In this document: positions 34,445-43,400 of the stretch, piece after piece
Layout of the letters: each line of letters begins with the position of its first letter
How positions within the stretch are numbered: position 1 is the stretch's first letter
Assembly: GCF_023715885.1 (NCBI RefSeq)
Contig: NZ_JAMBOY010000006.1
Coordinates: 124,001 to 188,000 of the forward strand
Direction of reading: 5' to 3'
Source of the DNA: Microbacterium hydrocarbonoxydans
GTDB lineage: Bacteria; Actinomycetota; Actinomycetes; Actinomycetales; Microbacteriaceae
Length of the DNA: 64,000 bases
Made by a program: the position numbers and the translations under genes
Notes under the pieces: model-generated
Databases searched by the model: none
What the model saw: only the letters and a program-made list of their open reading frames with translations
Told to the model about the DNA's origin: nothing

Positions 34445-35153
34445 CGACCGCCTCCCACCTCGCCTCGAGTCGGGCCGGGAGCCCGGATTCCACCCGCCAT
34501 CCCTCCGGGACGGCTGCAGCGAGCTCCCGGCGCGTGTACGAGCGACGGATGCTGATCAGGCCGTCCTCGCGGATGAAGGAGCCACGGAGGAGACTGCCTG
34601 CGAAGGGCCGGGTCGCCGCGGCGAACAGCGCGTAGGCGGTCGCACTGCGGGCGATGTCTCGGTGCACGGCGATTCCGCCCGGCGCGAGGAGACGCCGGGA
34701 GTCGTCGAGGATGCCCTGCAGCTCGCCGTCGTCGAGGTGATGCAGCACGTGGTTGGAGAAGATCACGTCGAACGTCGCTCGTTCGGCGACGAGATCCGAT
34801 GACAGGGCGTGCCGGTACTCGATGCCTGCGCCGTCGTCGTGTCGAGCTGCCCAGTCGATCGCCCGCGCATCCGCATCGAGTGCCGTGATCGAGCCGGTGA
34901 GTCCGTCGCGCCGCAGACGGGCCGCGAGCAGACGGCACGCATCGGCACCCCCGGCGCCGATGTCGAGGACGCGCACGGGTCCGCGCCGTGCGCGTGGACG
35001 GATGTCCCTCCGATAGAGCCGTCCGGGTCGGGAGACGAGTGCGTTCACCAGTCCGAACCGCTCGTAGGTGCGCTCCAGCATCCGGAGATCGGCGTCCGCC
35101 TCGTCCATGAGCTCGCGCACCCGGACGTCGCGGACGGAGAGATCGTGCCTCAT
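34431..35153 (-). CDS. Class I SAM-dependent methyltransferase of the type III PKS cassette
   Basis: 240 aa. SAM-binding loop RVLDIGAGGADACRLL (61-76), acidic ribose ligand in ITALDADARAIDWAA, and FSNHVLHHLDDGELQGIL, the UbiE/small-molecule type. It overlaps the polyketide synthase by 4 nt and the monooxygenase by 14 nt, so one polycistronic unit. A ring or O-methylation of the polyketide phenol is inferred. It is a soluble methyltransferase, unlike the membrane-bound SrsB of Streptomyces. Confidence 0.87.
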   Translation of the reverse strand: MRHDLSVRDVRVRELMDEADADLRMLERTYERFGLVNALVSRPGRLYRRDIRPRARRGPVRVLDIGAGGADACRLLAARLRRDGLTGSITALDADARAIDWAARHDDGAGIEYRHALSSDLVAERATFDVIFSNHVLHHLDDGELQGILDDSRRLLAPGGIAVHRDIARSATAYALFAAATRPFAGSLLRGSFIREDGLISIRRSYTRRELAAAVPEGWRVESGLPARLEARWEAVDARP

Positions 35154-36307
35154 GCGGCGTCAGGCGCGACCACGGTCATCAGCGCGCTCTCGGCGGTGAG
35201 TCCAGGGCCGAAGGCCATCGCCGCCACGCGCGACCCGTTCCGTGCGCCCCCGTCGAGGATGCGCTCGAGTACGAAGAGGATGGTCGCGCTCGACATGTTG
35301 CCCTTCTCACGCAGCGTCTCGCGTGCGGGCATCATCTGCTCGTCGCTGAGATGCAGCCGGTCCTGGATGCGGTCGAGGATGCTGCGACCGCCCGGGTGGA
35401 TGGCCCAGTGCTCGACGCGATCGCCGACGCGCCCCTCGTCGAACGCGTCGGCAAGGTCCTCGTCGCGGGCGTAGAGGGGGCGGATGGCGCCGATGATCGT
35501 CTCGCCGATGATCTGCGGCACGGCCGTCGACAGGATCATCTCGAAGCCGCTGTCGCCGATGGTCCACGCCATGTCCTTCTCGCCCTCTTCGGCGATCGCG
35601 GTGTGGAAGCCGTCGAGCACCACTCCGCGCTCCCCCGCCGGCAGCTCGCGGGCGGTCACGATGCCGGCGGCGGCGCCGTCGGCGAAGAGCGAGCACGCGA
35701 CGATGAGGTCGGGGTCCTCCGACGACCGCAGGTGCAGCGTGCACAGCTCGACGCTCACCACCAGCACGACCGCATCCGGGTCGGCCGCGCAGAACTGACT
35801 CGCCGCCTTCAGCGCGGGCATCGCGGCGTAGCATCCCATGAAGCCCAGATGGTAGCGCTGCACGCTGTCGCGCATCCCCAGCGCCCGGACGATCTCGTAT
35901 TCCGGCCCCGGGGCGTGGAAGCCCGTGCAGGAGACCGTGATCACGTGGGTCACGTCCGAGGCCTGCACGTCAGGGGACGCGTCGAGCGCACCCCGGGCCG
36001 CCGCGATGAAGAGCGGGGTCGCCTGCTCCACGTAGAACTCGTTGCGGACCTTGGTGCCCGGAGCGAGAAGTCTGCCGGATTCGCGATCGAAGAACGTCGG
36101 GTCATCGGTGTGGGTGGCGAGCGAGAGCTCGTCGATGACCGTGTGGCGCGTGTCGATGCCCGACCCGTTGAACGATGCTCCGATGAGACGCTGGCCGAGA
36201 CGGCCGACGTCGGGTTGCGACGCGAACACGTCGCGCACCTCGTTCTGCCGGAGGACGGTGTCGGGGACGATCGTGTGCAGCGATCGGAGTACAGCGGGAC
36301 GGCTCAT
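35150..36307 (-). CDS. Type III polyketide synthase
   Basis: Chalcone-synthase-like homodimeric enzyme condensing an acyl-CoA starter with malonyl-CoA. 385 aa from the ATG at 36307. Catalytic triad readable: Cys159 in HLGFMGCYAAM, His304 in WAIHPGGRSIL, Asn337 in KGNMSSAT. Typical N-terminal block AVLRSLHTIVPDTVLRQNEVRD. Starter and product are not evident; alkylresorcinol- or pyrone-type phenolic lipids are plausible given the tailoring genes. The start codon lies within the second arm of a perfect 16-bp hairpin, and I see no TAnnnT -10 in the 51 nt between the CYTH stop and this start. A TTG four codons upstream is also inside the hairpin. Confidence 0.93.
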   Translation of the reverse strand: MSRPAVLRSLHTIVPDTVLRQNEVRDVFASQPDVGRLGQRLIGASFNGSGIDTRHTVIDELSLATHTDDPTFFDRESGRLLAPGTKVRNEFYVEQATPLFIAAARGALDASPDVQASDVTHVITVSCTGFHAPGPEYEIVRALGMRDSVQRYHLGFMGCYAAMPALKAASQFCAADPDAVVLVVSVELCTLHLRSSEDPDLIVACSLFADGAAAGIVTARELPAGERGVVLDGFHTAIAEEGEKDMAWTIGDSGFEMILSTAVPQIIGETIIGAIRPLYARDEDLADAFDEGRVGDRVEHWAIHPGGRSILDRIQDRLHLSDEQMMPARETLREKGNMSSATILFVLERILDGGARNGSRVAAMAFGPGLTAESALMTVVAPDAA

Positions 36308-36334
36308 GCTGTCACTCAAGCATGAGCCGTCCCG
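36295..36334 (-). repeat. Perfect 16-bp inverted repeat enclosing the PKS start codon
   Basis: On the transcript: CGGGACGGCTCATGCT, loop TGAGTGAC, then the exact complement. The ATG of the polyketide synthase (36307-36305) is in the 3' arm. 24 nt after the CYTH stop; no U-tract follows. It may act as attenuator, terminator of the CYTH unit, translational lock or operator. Confidence 0.85.
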
Positions 36335-36358
36335 GCGCGGGAAGGGGGTTGCGCTCCC

Positions 36359-36991
36359 TCAGAACCCGAGTGCTCTGGCGAGCTTGGAGTCGGATGCCGC
36401 TGCGCGTGCGCCCGCGGCGGAGATCGCCGCTTCGGCTGCCGCGAAGAAGGCGGCGCGGGCGGCAGCCCCGGTCGGCGCCGCGGGCCCGAGTTCGAGCTCC
36501 CACTCGCGCCATTCGCGCTGCACGTCATGGCGCAGGTCCGTGGCCCTGACGTGGTCGTCGACGAACTCGGCGATCACACCGTGCGGCCCGGAGAGCAGGT
36601 AGGCGGTGCGACGGTTCTCGATACGTGCCAGCGGCGACAGCTCGTCGGTGGTCCAGCGCGCGAGCGCGTCGACGATCGCCTGCGGAACGGAATCGTCGTC
36701 TCCGAGCGGCCAGCCCATCTCGAGGCGCCCGTCGCCCTCACGAGGACCCTTGATGTGCCAGCCGGCGTCGGGGCCGCCGGTGCGGCGGCGGAGCGCCACG
36801 CCGGAGCGCGACAGCGCGACATCGGCGGTGTCCAGGTAGCGGGCGTCGAGCTCGCGCACCTCGCCCTCCGACACCGCGTCGACTCCGGGGAGGCCGTGCC
36901 AGTCCGGCAGCGGCGTTCCCGGATCGACGTCGTACTTGCGCTCGACCTCGACGACGCGCGACGGCTCGGCGGGGTCGTGCGCGTCAGTCAT
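36359..36991 (-). CDS. CYTH-domain (triphosphate tunnel) protein
   Basis: 210 aa. The N-terminal EVERK (ExExK, Glu15-Lys19) and alternating basic/acidic beta strands (ALRRRTGGPDAGWHIKGP, AEFVDDHVRA, REWREWELEL) define the CYTH/TTM tunnel that binds triphosphates or polyphosphate with metal. The C-terminal 60 aa are Ala-rich and helical. It may be an inorganic triphosphatase; adenylate cyclase is less likely. Overlaps the upstream 71-aa gene by 8 nt. Confidence 0.85.
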   Translation of the reverse strand: MTDAHDPAEPSRVVEVERKYDVDPGTPLPDWHGLPGVDAVSEGEVRELDARYLDTADVALSRSGVALRRRTGGPDAGWHIKGPREGDGRLEMGWPLGDDDSVPQAIVDALARWTTDELSPLARIENRRTAYLLSGPHGVIAEFVDDHVRATDLRHDVQREWREWELELGPAAPTGAAARAAFFAAAEAAISAAGARAAASDSKLARALGF

Positions 36992-37199
36992 CCGAAGGGT
37001 TGATTTCCTCGAGGGACTCGTCGTACCAGTAGTCCAGTTCGGTCGGGCCGTCGGAGTCGCCGGTGTTCTGCGCGTCTCCGCGACGGTTGTACACCACCTG
37101 CGTCTCGCTGTAGGGGACGATCAGCTTGTCGTCCGCGTCGTCGTCGAGAGGGATGATCTGCCCGTCGAGCGGGCCTCCGTGAAGTCGTGCGAGTGCCAT
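36984..37199 (-). CDS. Small conserved acidic protein (71 aa), function unknown
   Basis: Starts MALARLHGGPLDGQIIPLDDD and ends ELDYWYDESLEEINPSDD. The GGPLDGQ opening is seen in small actinobacterial hypothetical proteins. Leaderless start: TAGGGT lies 6 nt before the ATG. It overlaps the CYTH gene by 8 nt, so it heads that unit. No signal peptide or membrane segment. Confidence 0.75.
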   Translation of the reverse strand: MALARLHGGPLDGQIIPLDDDADDKLIVPYSETQVVYNRRGDAQNTGDSDGPTELDYWYDESLEEINPSDD

Positions 37200-37205
37200 G
37201 CCCTC

Positions 37206-37211
37206 ACCCTA
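37206..37211 (-). promoter_or_regulatory. -10 element of the 71-aa gene (leaderless)
   Basis: TAGGGT on the minus strand, 6 nt before the ATG. Probably the promoter for the 71-aa gene and CYTH, possibly reading on into the PKS cassette. Confidence 0.55.
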
Positions 37212-37234
37212 GCGCCGTCGCCTCGGTTGCGTTC

Positions 37235-37705
37235 TCAGCCCACGGCGAGACCGAGCACCGCTCCGGCGATCATCCACGGCCCGAAGGCGATGCGGGTGGC
37301 TCCGTCCGCTCGACGGAGGAGCATCAGTGCGCAGGCGAAGAGGGCCCCGAGCACGAAGGCGGCCGCCGCGCCGACGACGAGTTCCTGCCAGCCGTGCCAG
37401 CCGAGCACCAGGCCGATCGTGGCCGCGAGCTTCACGTCTCCCCCGCCCATGCCGTCGCGGCTGATCAGGCGCAGCAGTGCGTAGAAGCCGCCGAGGATCA
37501 GGAGCCCCGCCACGCCTCGGATCAGCGGGGCCGTGTCATGCGTGAGCGCCGCGTCGACGACGGCGAGGAGGAGTAGCACGCCGAGGGTCGGGAGCACGAT
37601 CCGATCGGGCAGTCGGTGGCTGCGGAGGTCGATCACGACGAGTCGGGCGGCGACGACGACGAGGCCCAGATGCACGAGGACGATGAGCACGGGACGCGGA
37701 TCCAT
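37235..37705 (-). CDS. Short A24 prepilin peptidase
   Basis: 156 aa, six hydrophobic helices. Aspartyl protease residues of the TadV/CpaA/PilD type: Asp26 in VIDLRSHRLPDRI and the GxGD motif in GMGGGDVKLAATIG. The N-terminal methylase domain of full-length PilD is absent, as in minimal CpaA-type enzymes. No pilin or tad genes occur in the window, so the substrate must be encoded elsewhere. Leaderless -10 (TAGCCT) 6 nt upstream. Confidence 0.88.
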   Translation of the reverse strand: MDPRPVLIVLVHLGLVVVAARLVVIDLRSHRLPDRIVLPTLGVLLLLAVVDAALTHDTAPLIRGVAGLLILGGFYALLRLISRDGMGGGDVKLAATIGLVLGWHGWQELVVGAAAAFVLGALFACALMLLRRADGATRIAFGPWMIAGAVLGLAVG

Positions 37706-37711
37706 CCGGGA

Positions 37712-37717
37712 AGGCTA
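37712..37717 (-). promoter_or_regulatory. -10 element of the prepilin peptidase gene (leaderless)
   Basis: TAGCCT on the minus strand, 6 nt before the ATG. Confidence 0.5.
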
Positions 37718-37768
37718 GGGAATGCCCGGATGCCGTGCGCCGCCGGGTGTGGATAACCCGCGGCCTGT

Positions 37769-38059
37769 TCAGAGATCGATGATGTCGAGGTCGACGAGCA
37801 CGACGTCACCCTCGGTGATGCCCTGCGCGTCGCGGATCGCCTTCTTGAGCGGGAGTACGAATGCAGCCCCGTCGAAGAAGATCGAGGTGCTCCAGAGGGA
37901 CGAGCCGATGCGCGCTCGCACTCGCAGGGATCCGAATCCCCGCTGCGGCGCGGGAAGCTCGCGGATCTCGAGCGAGATCTCCTCCGGCATGGTGGCGAAG
38001 AACCAGTCGTCGACGCGCTTCTCCCAGCGGGTGACAGAGCTCTCGAACTCGATCTGCAT
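37769..38059 (-). CDS. DUF1905-family protein
   Basis: 96 aa from the ATG at 38059; TACGCT 7 nt upstream supports this start over ATGs at 38089 and 38131. The sequence QIEFESSVTRWEKRVDDWFFATMPEE followed by GFGSLRVRARIGSSLWSTSIF and FVLPLKKAIRDAQGITEGDVV matches the small beta-rich DUF1905 fold (AbrB-related). No function is assigned. Divergent from the mutasome operon. Confidence 0.8.
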   Translation of the reverse strand: MQIEFESSVTRWEKRVDDWFFATMPEEISLEIRELPAPQRGFGSLRVRARIGSSLWSTSIFFDGAAFVLPLKKAIRDAQGITEGDVVLVDLDIIDL

Positions 38060-38066
38060 GGGCGAC

Positions 38067-38072
38067 AGCGTA
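38067..38072 (-). promoter_or_regulatory. -10 element of the DUF1905 gene (leaderless)
   Basis: TACGCT on the minus strand, 7 nt before the ATG at 38059. Confidence 0.45.
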
Positions 38073-38149
38073 TCCAGGATCTCCGACATGACCGTTCGCG
38101 AAGGGATGTCGGAGGTTCGAACTATCGTCATCTGATCCAGTTGATTTAT

Positions 38150-38165
38150 TCGTACATAGCTTCGA
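38150..38165 (+). promoter_or_regulatory. LexA-box-like operator of imuA-imuB-dnaE2
   Basis: TCGTACATAGCTTCGA matches the actinobacterial SOS box TCGAAC-N4-GTTCGA at 10 of 12 fixed positions and ends 10 nt before the imuA start. An AT-rich core promoter (TTGATTTATTCGTACATAG) overlaps it, as expected for repression. Confidence 0.65.
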
Positions 38166-38175
38166 GGATGGATGC

Positions 38176-38961
38176 ATGGGGTTCGATGCGGTGTCGACGA
38201 TCTCCCCGGCGGGTGATTCCCGTGCCGGGGAGGTGCTCCGGCTGCGCCGGGAGATCAGCCGCATGCAGCGCCGCCGCAGCGATCTCCCCCTGCTCCCGAT
38301 CGACGAGGCACTCGCCCCGCTGCTCCCCGATCAGGGTCTCCAGGCCGGCGCCGCGTACACGGTGTCCCCGTCCCCCAGCCTCGTGCTCGCTCTGCTCAGC
38401 GCTTCCTCCCGACGCGGTCTCTGGTGCGCCGTGGTCGGCATGCCGACGCTGGGCGTCGAGGCGGCCTCGGCGTTCGGGATCGAGCTTCCCCGGCTGATCC
38501 TCGTCCCCGATCCCGGAGACCGCTGGCTCGCCGCCGCCTCCGCTCTCGCCGAGGTCGTGCCCCTCATCGCCGTGCAGCCGGGAGGACGGGTGCGCGATGC
38601 CGATGCCTCCCGCCTGAGCGCCCGACTGCGCGACCGCGGCACCACACTGCTGGTCACCGAGTCCGAGCACTACGGGGCATGGCCGCAGAGCGAGGGCGCC
38701 ATCCGCCTGCACGACCAGCAGTGGGAGGGCATCGGCGAGGGCTGGGGACTGATCGAGGGATCGACGGCGACCGTGACCGCACGCACCAGGCACACCCCGA
38801 CGGGTGCGAGCGTGCGGGTGCGGCTCCCGGGAAGCCACGGTGCCGTCGAGGCGATCGCGGAACAGGCTGCCGCGGAGACGATCACCGAGCTGACCGCGCT
38901 GCCGGCCCTGCGCGAGGGAGACGCGAGCCCACCCGAGTACCCGCTGGCGGTGGCCGGATGA
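38176..38961 (+). CDS. imuA: ImuA-like mutasome accessory protein
   Basis: 261 aa, distant RecA-fold protein encoded before imuB. The N-terminal helix EVLRLRREISRMQRR is followed by a degenerate ATPase core (GAAYTVSPSPSLVLALLSASSRRGLWCAVVGMPTLG) lacking a Walker A GxxxxGK. Mycobacterial ImuA' binds ImuB and RecA to promote DnaE2 mutagenesis. The stop overlaps imuB as ATGA. Identity rests strongly on context. Confidence 0.8.
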   Translation: MGFDAVSTISPAGDSRAGEVLRLRREISRMQRRRSDLPLLPIDEALAPLLPDQGLQAGAAYTVSPSPSLVLALLSASSRRGLWCAVVGMPTLGVEAASAFGIELPRLILVPDPGDRWLAAASALAEVVPLIAVQPGGRVRDADASRLSARLRDRGTTLLVTESEHYGAWPQSEGAIRLHDQQWEGIGEGWGLIEGSTATVTARTRHTPTGASVRVRLPGSHGAVEAIAEQAAAETITELTALPALREGDASPPEYPLAVAG

Positions 38962-40496
38962 GCGCTCCCCTCCGCGTCCTGGTCCTCTGGTTCCCCGACT
39001 GGCCGCTCCGGGCGGCCCTGGGCGGAGCGCCGCCGCATCCTCCCACCGCGATCGTTCACGCGAACACGGTGGTCGCCTGCACAGCGTCGGCGCGAGAGCA
39101 CGGCGTGCGCGCAGGCCAGCGCCGCCGCATCGCGCAGGGGCACATCTCCTCGCTGCGGGTGATCCCCCACGACCCGGCGCGGGACGAGCGGGCATTCCTG
39201 CCCGTGCTGCAGCTCATCGAGAAGCACGCGCCGGGTGCCGCCCTGCTGCGCCCCGGCCTCGCCGCGCTGCGCGCACGGGGCATCTCCCGCTACCACGACG
39301 GCGAACCGGAAGCCGGTCATGCCCTGATCCGCATCCTCGCCGAAGCGGGGTATCCCGAAGTGCGCGTGGGGATCGCCGACGGCCCCTTCACCGCCGAACT
39401 CGCCGCCCGCGGTTCCGGGCCCTGCACGGTCGTCCCGTCCGGGCGCGCCGAGGAGTTCCTGCACCCGCTCCCCGTCGGGGTGCTGCGCGACGACCAGCTC
39501 ACCGGACTGCTCACCCGCCTCGGAGTGCGCACCCTCGGCGAGTTCGCCCGGCTCGATGCGATCGAGGTGCGCGACCGCTTCGGCGAGCGCGGAGCTCGGC
39601 TGCACGCCCTCGCCGCCGGCGCCGACTCCCGGGCGGTCGTGCCCCGACCGCCCGACCCGGAGCTCGTGCGCTCCATCGAGTTCGAGACCCCGCTGGCAGG
39701 TGCCGACCAGGTGGCCTTCGCAGTGCGGCAGACCTCGGACGCGGTGATGCTCGCCCTGGCTGATGCCTCGGTGGTCTGCACGGAGGTGCGCATCGACCTC
39801 ACCGACGACGACGGTCGCGTGTACTCCCGCACCTGGCTGCATCCGACCTGCTTCGATGCGGCGGATCTCGTCGACCGCGTGCGCTGGCAGCTCGAGGCGC
39901 TGGCCGCCGAGTCGGCGAAGGAGCCGGTCGGCGAGGCGCGGGCCTTCGGCGGCATCGCGATGGTGCGCATCGCGCCGACGGCCGTCGACGACGCCGCCCA
40001 TCACCAGCCGGGACTCTTCGGCTCCGGCACCGACGAGCGCCTCCACCACGCCGTCTCGCGTGTGCAGACGATGCTGGGCCATCAGGGCGTGGTGACGGCC
40101 GCGCTCTCGGGCGGTCGCTGGCTCGCCGACCGGCAGGTGCTGACCCCGTGGGGCGAGCGATCCGTCGCGCCGCGCGACCCCGATCAGCCCTGGCCGGGGA
40201 GTCTTCCCGACCCGCTCCCCGCCGAGGTCTTCCGTCCTCCTCGACCCATCGGCGTGCAGACTCCGGACGGAGAGTCGGTGCAGATCGATGAGCGAGGAGC
40301 ACTCTCCGCGGTCCCCGCACGGATCGACGGCGTCGAGGTGCGCGCCTGGGCCGGCCCCTGGCCGATCCACGAGAGACGGTGGGAGAGCTCGGGCGGCAAG
40401 AGAGGGCACCGACTGCAGATCGTCGACGGTCACGATCGTGCGTGGCTGGTGTTCTCCGCCGGCGACCGCTGGTGGGCCGAGGGACGGTATCGCTGA
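38958..40496 (+). CDS. imuB: ImuB, catalytically degenerate Y-family polymerase-like protein
   Basis: 512 aa. Adaptor that recruits DnaE2 to the clamp in damage-induced mutagenesis. The Y-family fold is recognisable (VLVLWFPDWPLRAAL at the start, the HhH region TRLGVRTLGEFARLDA about 187-201), but the SxDE catalytic motif is lost (ALLRPGLAALRARG). A clamp-binding peptide QPGLFG lies at 350-355. The C-terminal RWxxEGRYR-type end is typical. ATGA overlap with imuA; TGATG overlap with dnaE2. Confidence 0.93.
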   Translation: MSAPLRVLVLWFPDWPLRAALGGAPPHPPTAIVHANTVVACTASAREHGVRAGQRRRIAQGHISSLRVIPHDPARDERAFLPVLQLIEKHAPGAALLRPGLAALRARGISRYHDGEPEAGHALIRILAEAGYPEVRVGIADGPFTAELAARGSGPCTVVPSGRAEEFLHPLPVGVLRDDQLTGLLTRLGVRTLGEFARLDAIEVRDRFGERGARLHALAAGADSRAVVPRPPDPELVRSIEFETPLAGADQVAFAVRQTSDAVMLALADASVVCTEVRIDLTDDDGRVYSRTWLHPTCFDAADLVDRVRWQLEALAAESAKEPVGEARAFGGIAMVRIAPTAVDDAAHHQPGLFGSGTDERLHHAVSRVQTMLGHQGVVTAALSGGRWLADRQVLTPWGERSVAPRDPDQPWPGSLPDPLPAEVFRPPRPIGVQTPDGESVQIDERGALSAVPARIDGVEVRAWAGPWPIHERRWESSGGKRGHRLQIVDGHDRAWLVFSAGDRWWAEGRYR

Positions 40497-43400
40497 TGGG
40501 ATGGCACAACCCTCCGCAGACCTGGCGCGAGCTCGAACGCACCCTGAGCGGCGAGGAGTCGCCGTATCCGATCGGCGGCCCCGAGCCCCGCCTCGACCGC
40601 CCCGACCCCGGACCGGTCAGCACCCGGAAGAAGCGGAACCCGCCGACGGCGGTCACCCGTCCGACCGACCCCGTGCCCTATGCCGAACTGCACGCGCATT
40701 CGTCGTACTCCTTCCTCGACGGGGCATCGTCACCGGAAGACCTCCTCGCCGAGGCCGAACGGCTCGGCCTCTCGGCGCTGGCCCTCACCGACCACGACGG
40801 CTTCTACGGCGCGGCGCGCTTCGCCGAGGTCGCGGAGCTGATGGAGGTGCAGGTGCAGACCGTGTACGGCGCCGAGCTCTCCCTCGGACTCGACGGGCCG
40901 CAGCGCGGGGCGGCCGATCCGGTCGGCGATCATCTGCTCGTGCTCGCCGACGGCCTCGAGGGGTACCACCGCCTGTCGGCATCGATGACGGGAGCGCACC
41001 TCCGGGGCGGCGAGAAAGGACGGCCGGTCTACGACATCGACGAGCTCGCGGCGACGGCCGCCGGGCACTGGACGGTGCTCACAGGATGTCGCAAGGGCGC
41101 TGTCCGCCGAGGGCTCGAGGCCGGCGACGCGATGACCCCGTTGCGTCGGCTCGTCGACCTCTTCGGTCGGGATCGCGTGGTCGTCGAGCTCTTCGACCAC
41201 GGCGACCCGCTGGACACCCGCCGCAACGACGCCCTCGCCGACCTCGCCCGTCGGCTGCGGCTGCCCGTGGTCGCGACGAACAACGTGCACTACGCGACAC
41301 CCGACAGGGCCGCCCTCGCCGAAGCGGTCTCCGCGGTCCGGGCGGTGCGCAGCATGGACGAGCTCGACGGCTGGCTGCCCGCACACGGCGGGGCGCACCT
41401 GCGCAGCGGCGCCGAGATGGCAGCGCGGTTCCGCCGCTACCCCGGGGCGATCTCCTCCGGGCTCGAGATCGCCGCGGCATCCGCCTTCCCGCTGCGACGC
41501 GCACGGCCGGCTCTCCCGAAGCAGGAGGTGCCGGAGGGGCACACGCCCATGACCTGGCTGCGGCACCTCGTATGGGAAGCGGTGCCGACGAAGTATCCCC
41601 GCCTGGACGACGACGGCCGGCGACGCATCCACCGCGAGCTCGACGTCATCGAGGAGAAGGACTTCCCCGGCTACTTCCTCATCGTGCACGGCATCGTGGC
41701 CGAGGCGCGGCGACGCGGCATCCTGTGCCAAGGCCGCGGCTCGGCTGCGGCGAGCGCTGTCTGCTATCTGCTGGGGATCACCGCGGTCGACCCCATCCTC
41801 TACCGACTCCCGTTCGAGAGGTTCCTCGCGACGACCCGCTCGGAGGAGCCGGACATCGATGTGGACTTCGACTCCGACCGCCGCGAGGAGATCATCCAGT
41901 GGGTCTACCGCGAGTACGGGCGGGAGCGCGCGGCGCAGGTCGCGAACGTCATCCAGTACCGCCCCAAGAACGCCGTGCGCGACATGGCGAGAGCACTCGG
42001 GCACTCGGTGGGCCAGCAGGACGCCTGGTCGCGTCAGGTCGACGGCTGGAGCACGAGGCTGGAGGTCGCCGACGAGCACGACATCCCCGCGAACGTGCTG
42101 GAGTACGCCGGCGAGCTGCTGAAGGCGCCGCGGCACCTCGGCATCCATTCCGGCGGCATGGTGCTCACGGCGAGACCGGTGGGCGAGGTCGTCCCCGTCG
42201 AGCACGCCCGCATGGAGAACCGCACCGTCATCCAGTGGGACAAGGACGACGCGGCCTGGATGGGACTGGTGAAGTTCGACCTGCTGGGCCTCGGCATGCT
42301 CGCCGCCCTGCAGCACTGCTTCGACCTGATCCGCGATGCCACCGGGGAGGAGTGGACGCTGGAGACGCTGCCGAAGGAGGAGCCGGCCGTCTACGACATG
42401 CTCTGCCGCGCCGACTCGATCGGCGTGTTCCAGGTGGAGTCTCGAGCGCAGATCGGTCTGCTCCCCCGCCTGCAGCCGCGCCGCTTCTACGACCTGGCGA
42501 TCCAGATCGCGTTGATCCGCCCCGGCCCCATCCAGGGCGGGGCTGTGCATCCGTTCGTCCGCCGGAAGATGGCGAAGGACGCCCTCGACGAGGAGAACCG
42601 CGCCCGCGCCACCAGGGGTGAGGAGCCGGTGCTGCTGGAGGTCCCGTATCCGCACGAGGATCTCAAGCCGATCCTGGAGCGAACACTCGGCATTCCGATC
42701 TTCCAGGAGCAGCTGATCCAGATGGCCACGGCGATCGGCGACTGCACGGCGGACGAGGCCGATCTGCTGCGACGCGCCATGGGTTCCAAACGCGGTCTCG
42801 AGAAGATCGAGAAGGTGCGCGACAAGCTCTACTCCGGGATGACGCGGCGCGGCCTCTCGAAGGAGCAGTCCGACCGGATCTACGCGCAGATCCAGGCGTT
42901 CTCGAACTTCGGCTTCGCGGAGTCGCACTCCCTCTCGTTCGCGTTGCTCGTCTATGCGAGCTCCTGGTTGAAGCTGCACTACCCCGCGGCGTTCCTCGCC
43001 GGTCTCCTGCGCTCTCAACCCATGGGCTTCTACTCGCCGGCGACCCTGACGGCCGATGCCCGCCGTCACGGCGTGGAGGTGAGGCGGCCGGATCTGCACG
43101 CGTCGGCGGCCACCGACTCGCTCGAGCCGCTCTCCGAGGCGACGGAGCGGATGCCGACGGGCCTCGACTCCTGCCGTGAGGCCGACCAGCCGGACACCCC
43201 TCGCTTCGACCGCACACTGCCCGACGAGTCGGCGGCTCACCGGCGTGACGGCGGGTATGCGGTCAGGCTCGGCCTCAGCGGCGTCCGCGGCATCGGGCTC
43301 CCCCTCGCTGAACGGATCGTCGCGGAGCGCGAGGCGCACGGGCGGTACCGCGACCTGCACGACCTCGTGCGGAGGACCGATGCCACAGCCGCGCAGCTGG

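Noticed and set aside
40730-43360. 876-codon minus-strand frame opposite dnaE2, and a 777-codon plus frame from 40288
   Set aside because: Both are shadows of dnaE2; no recognisable fold and biased Arg/Gly/Ala composition.
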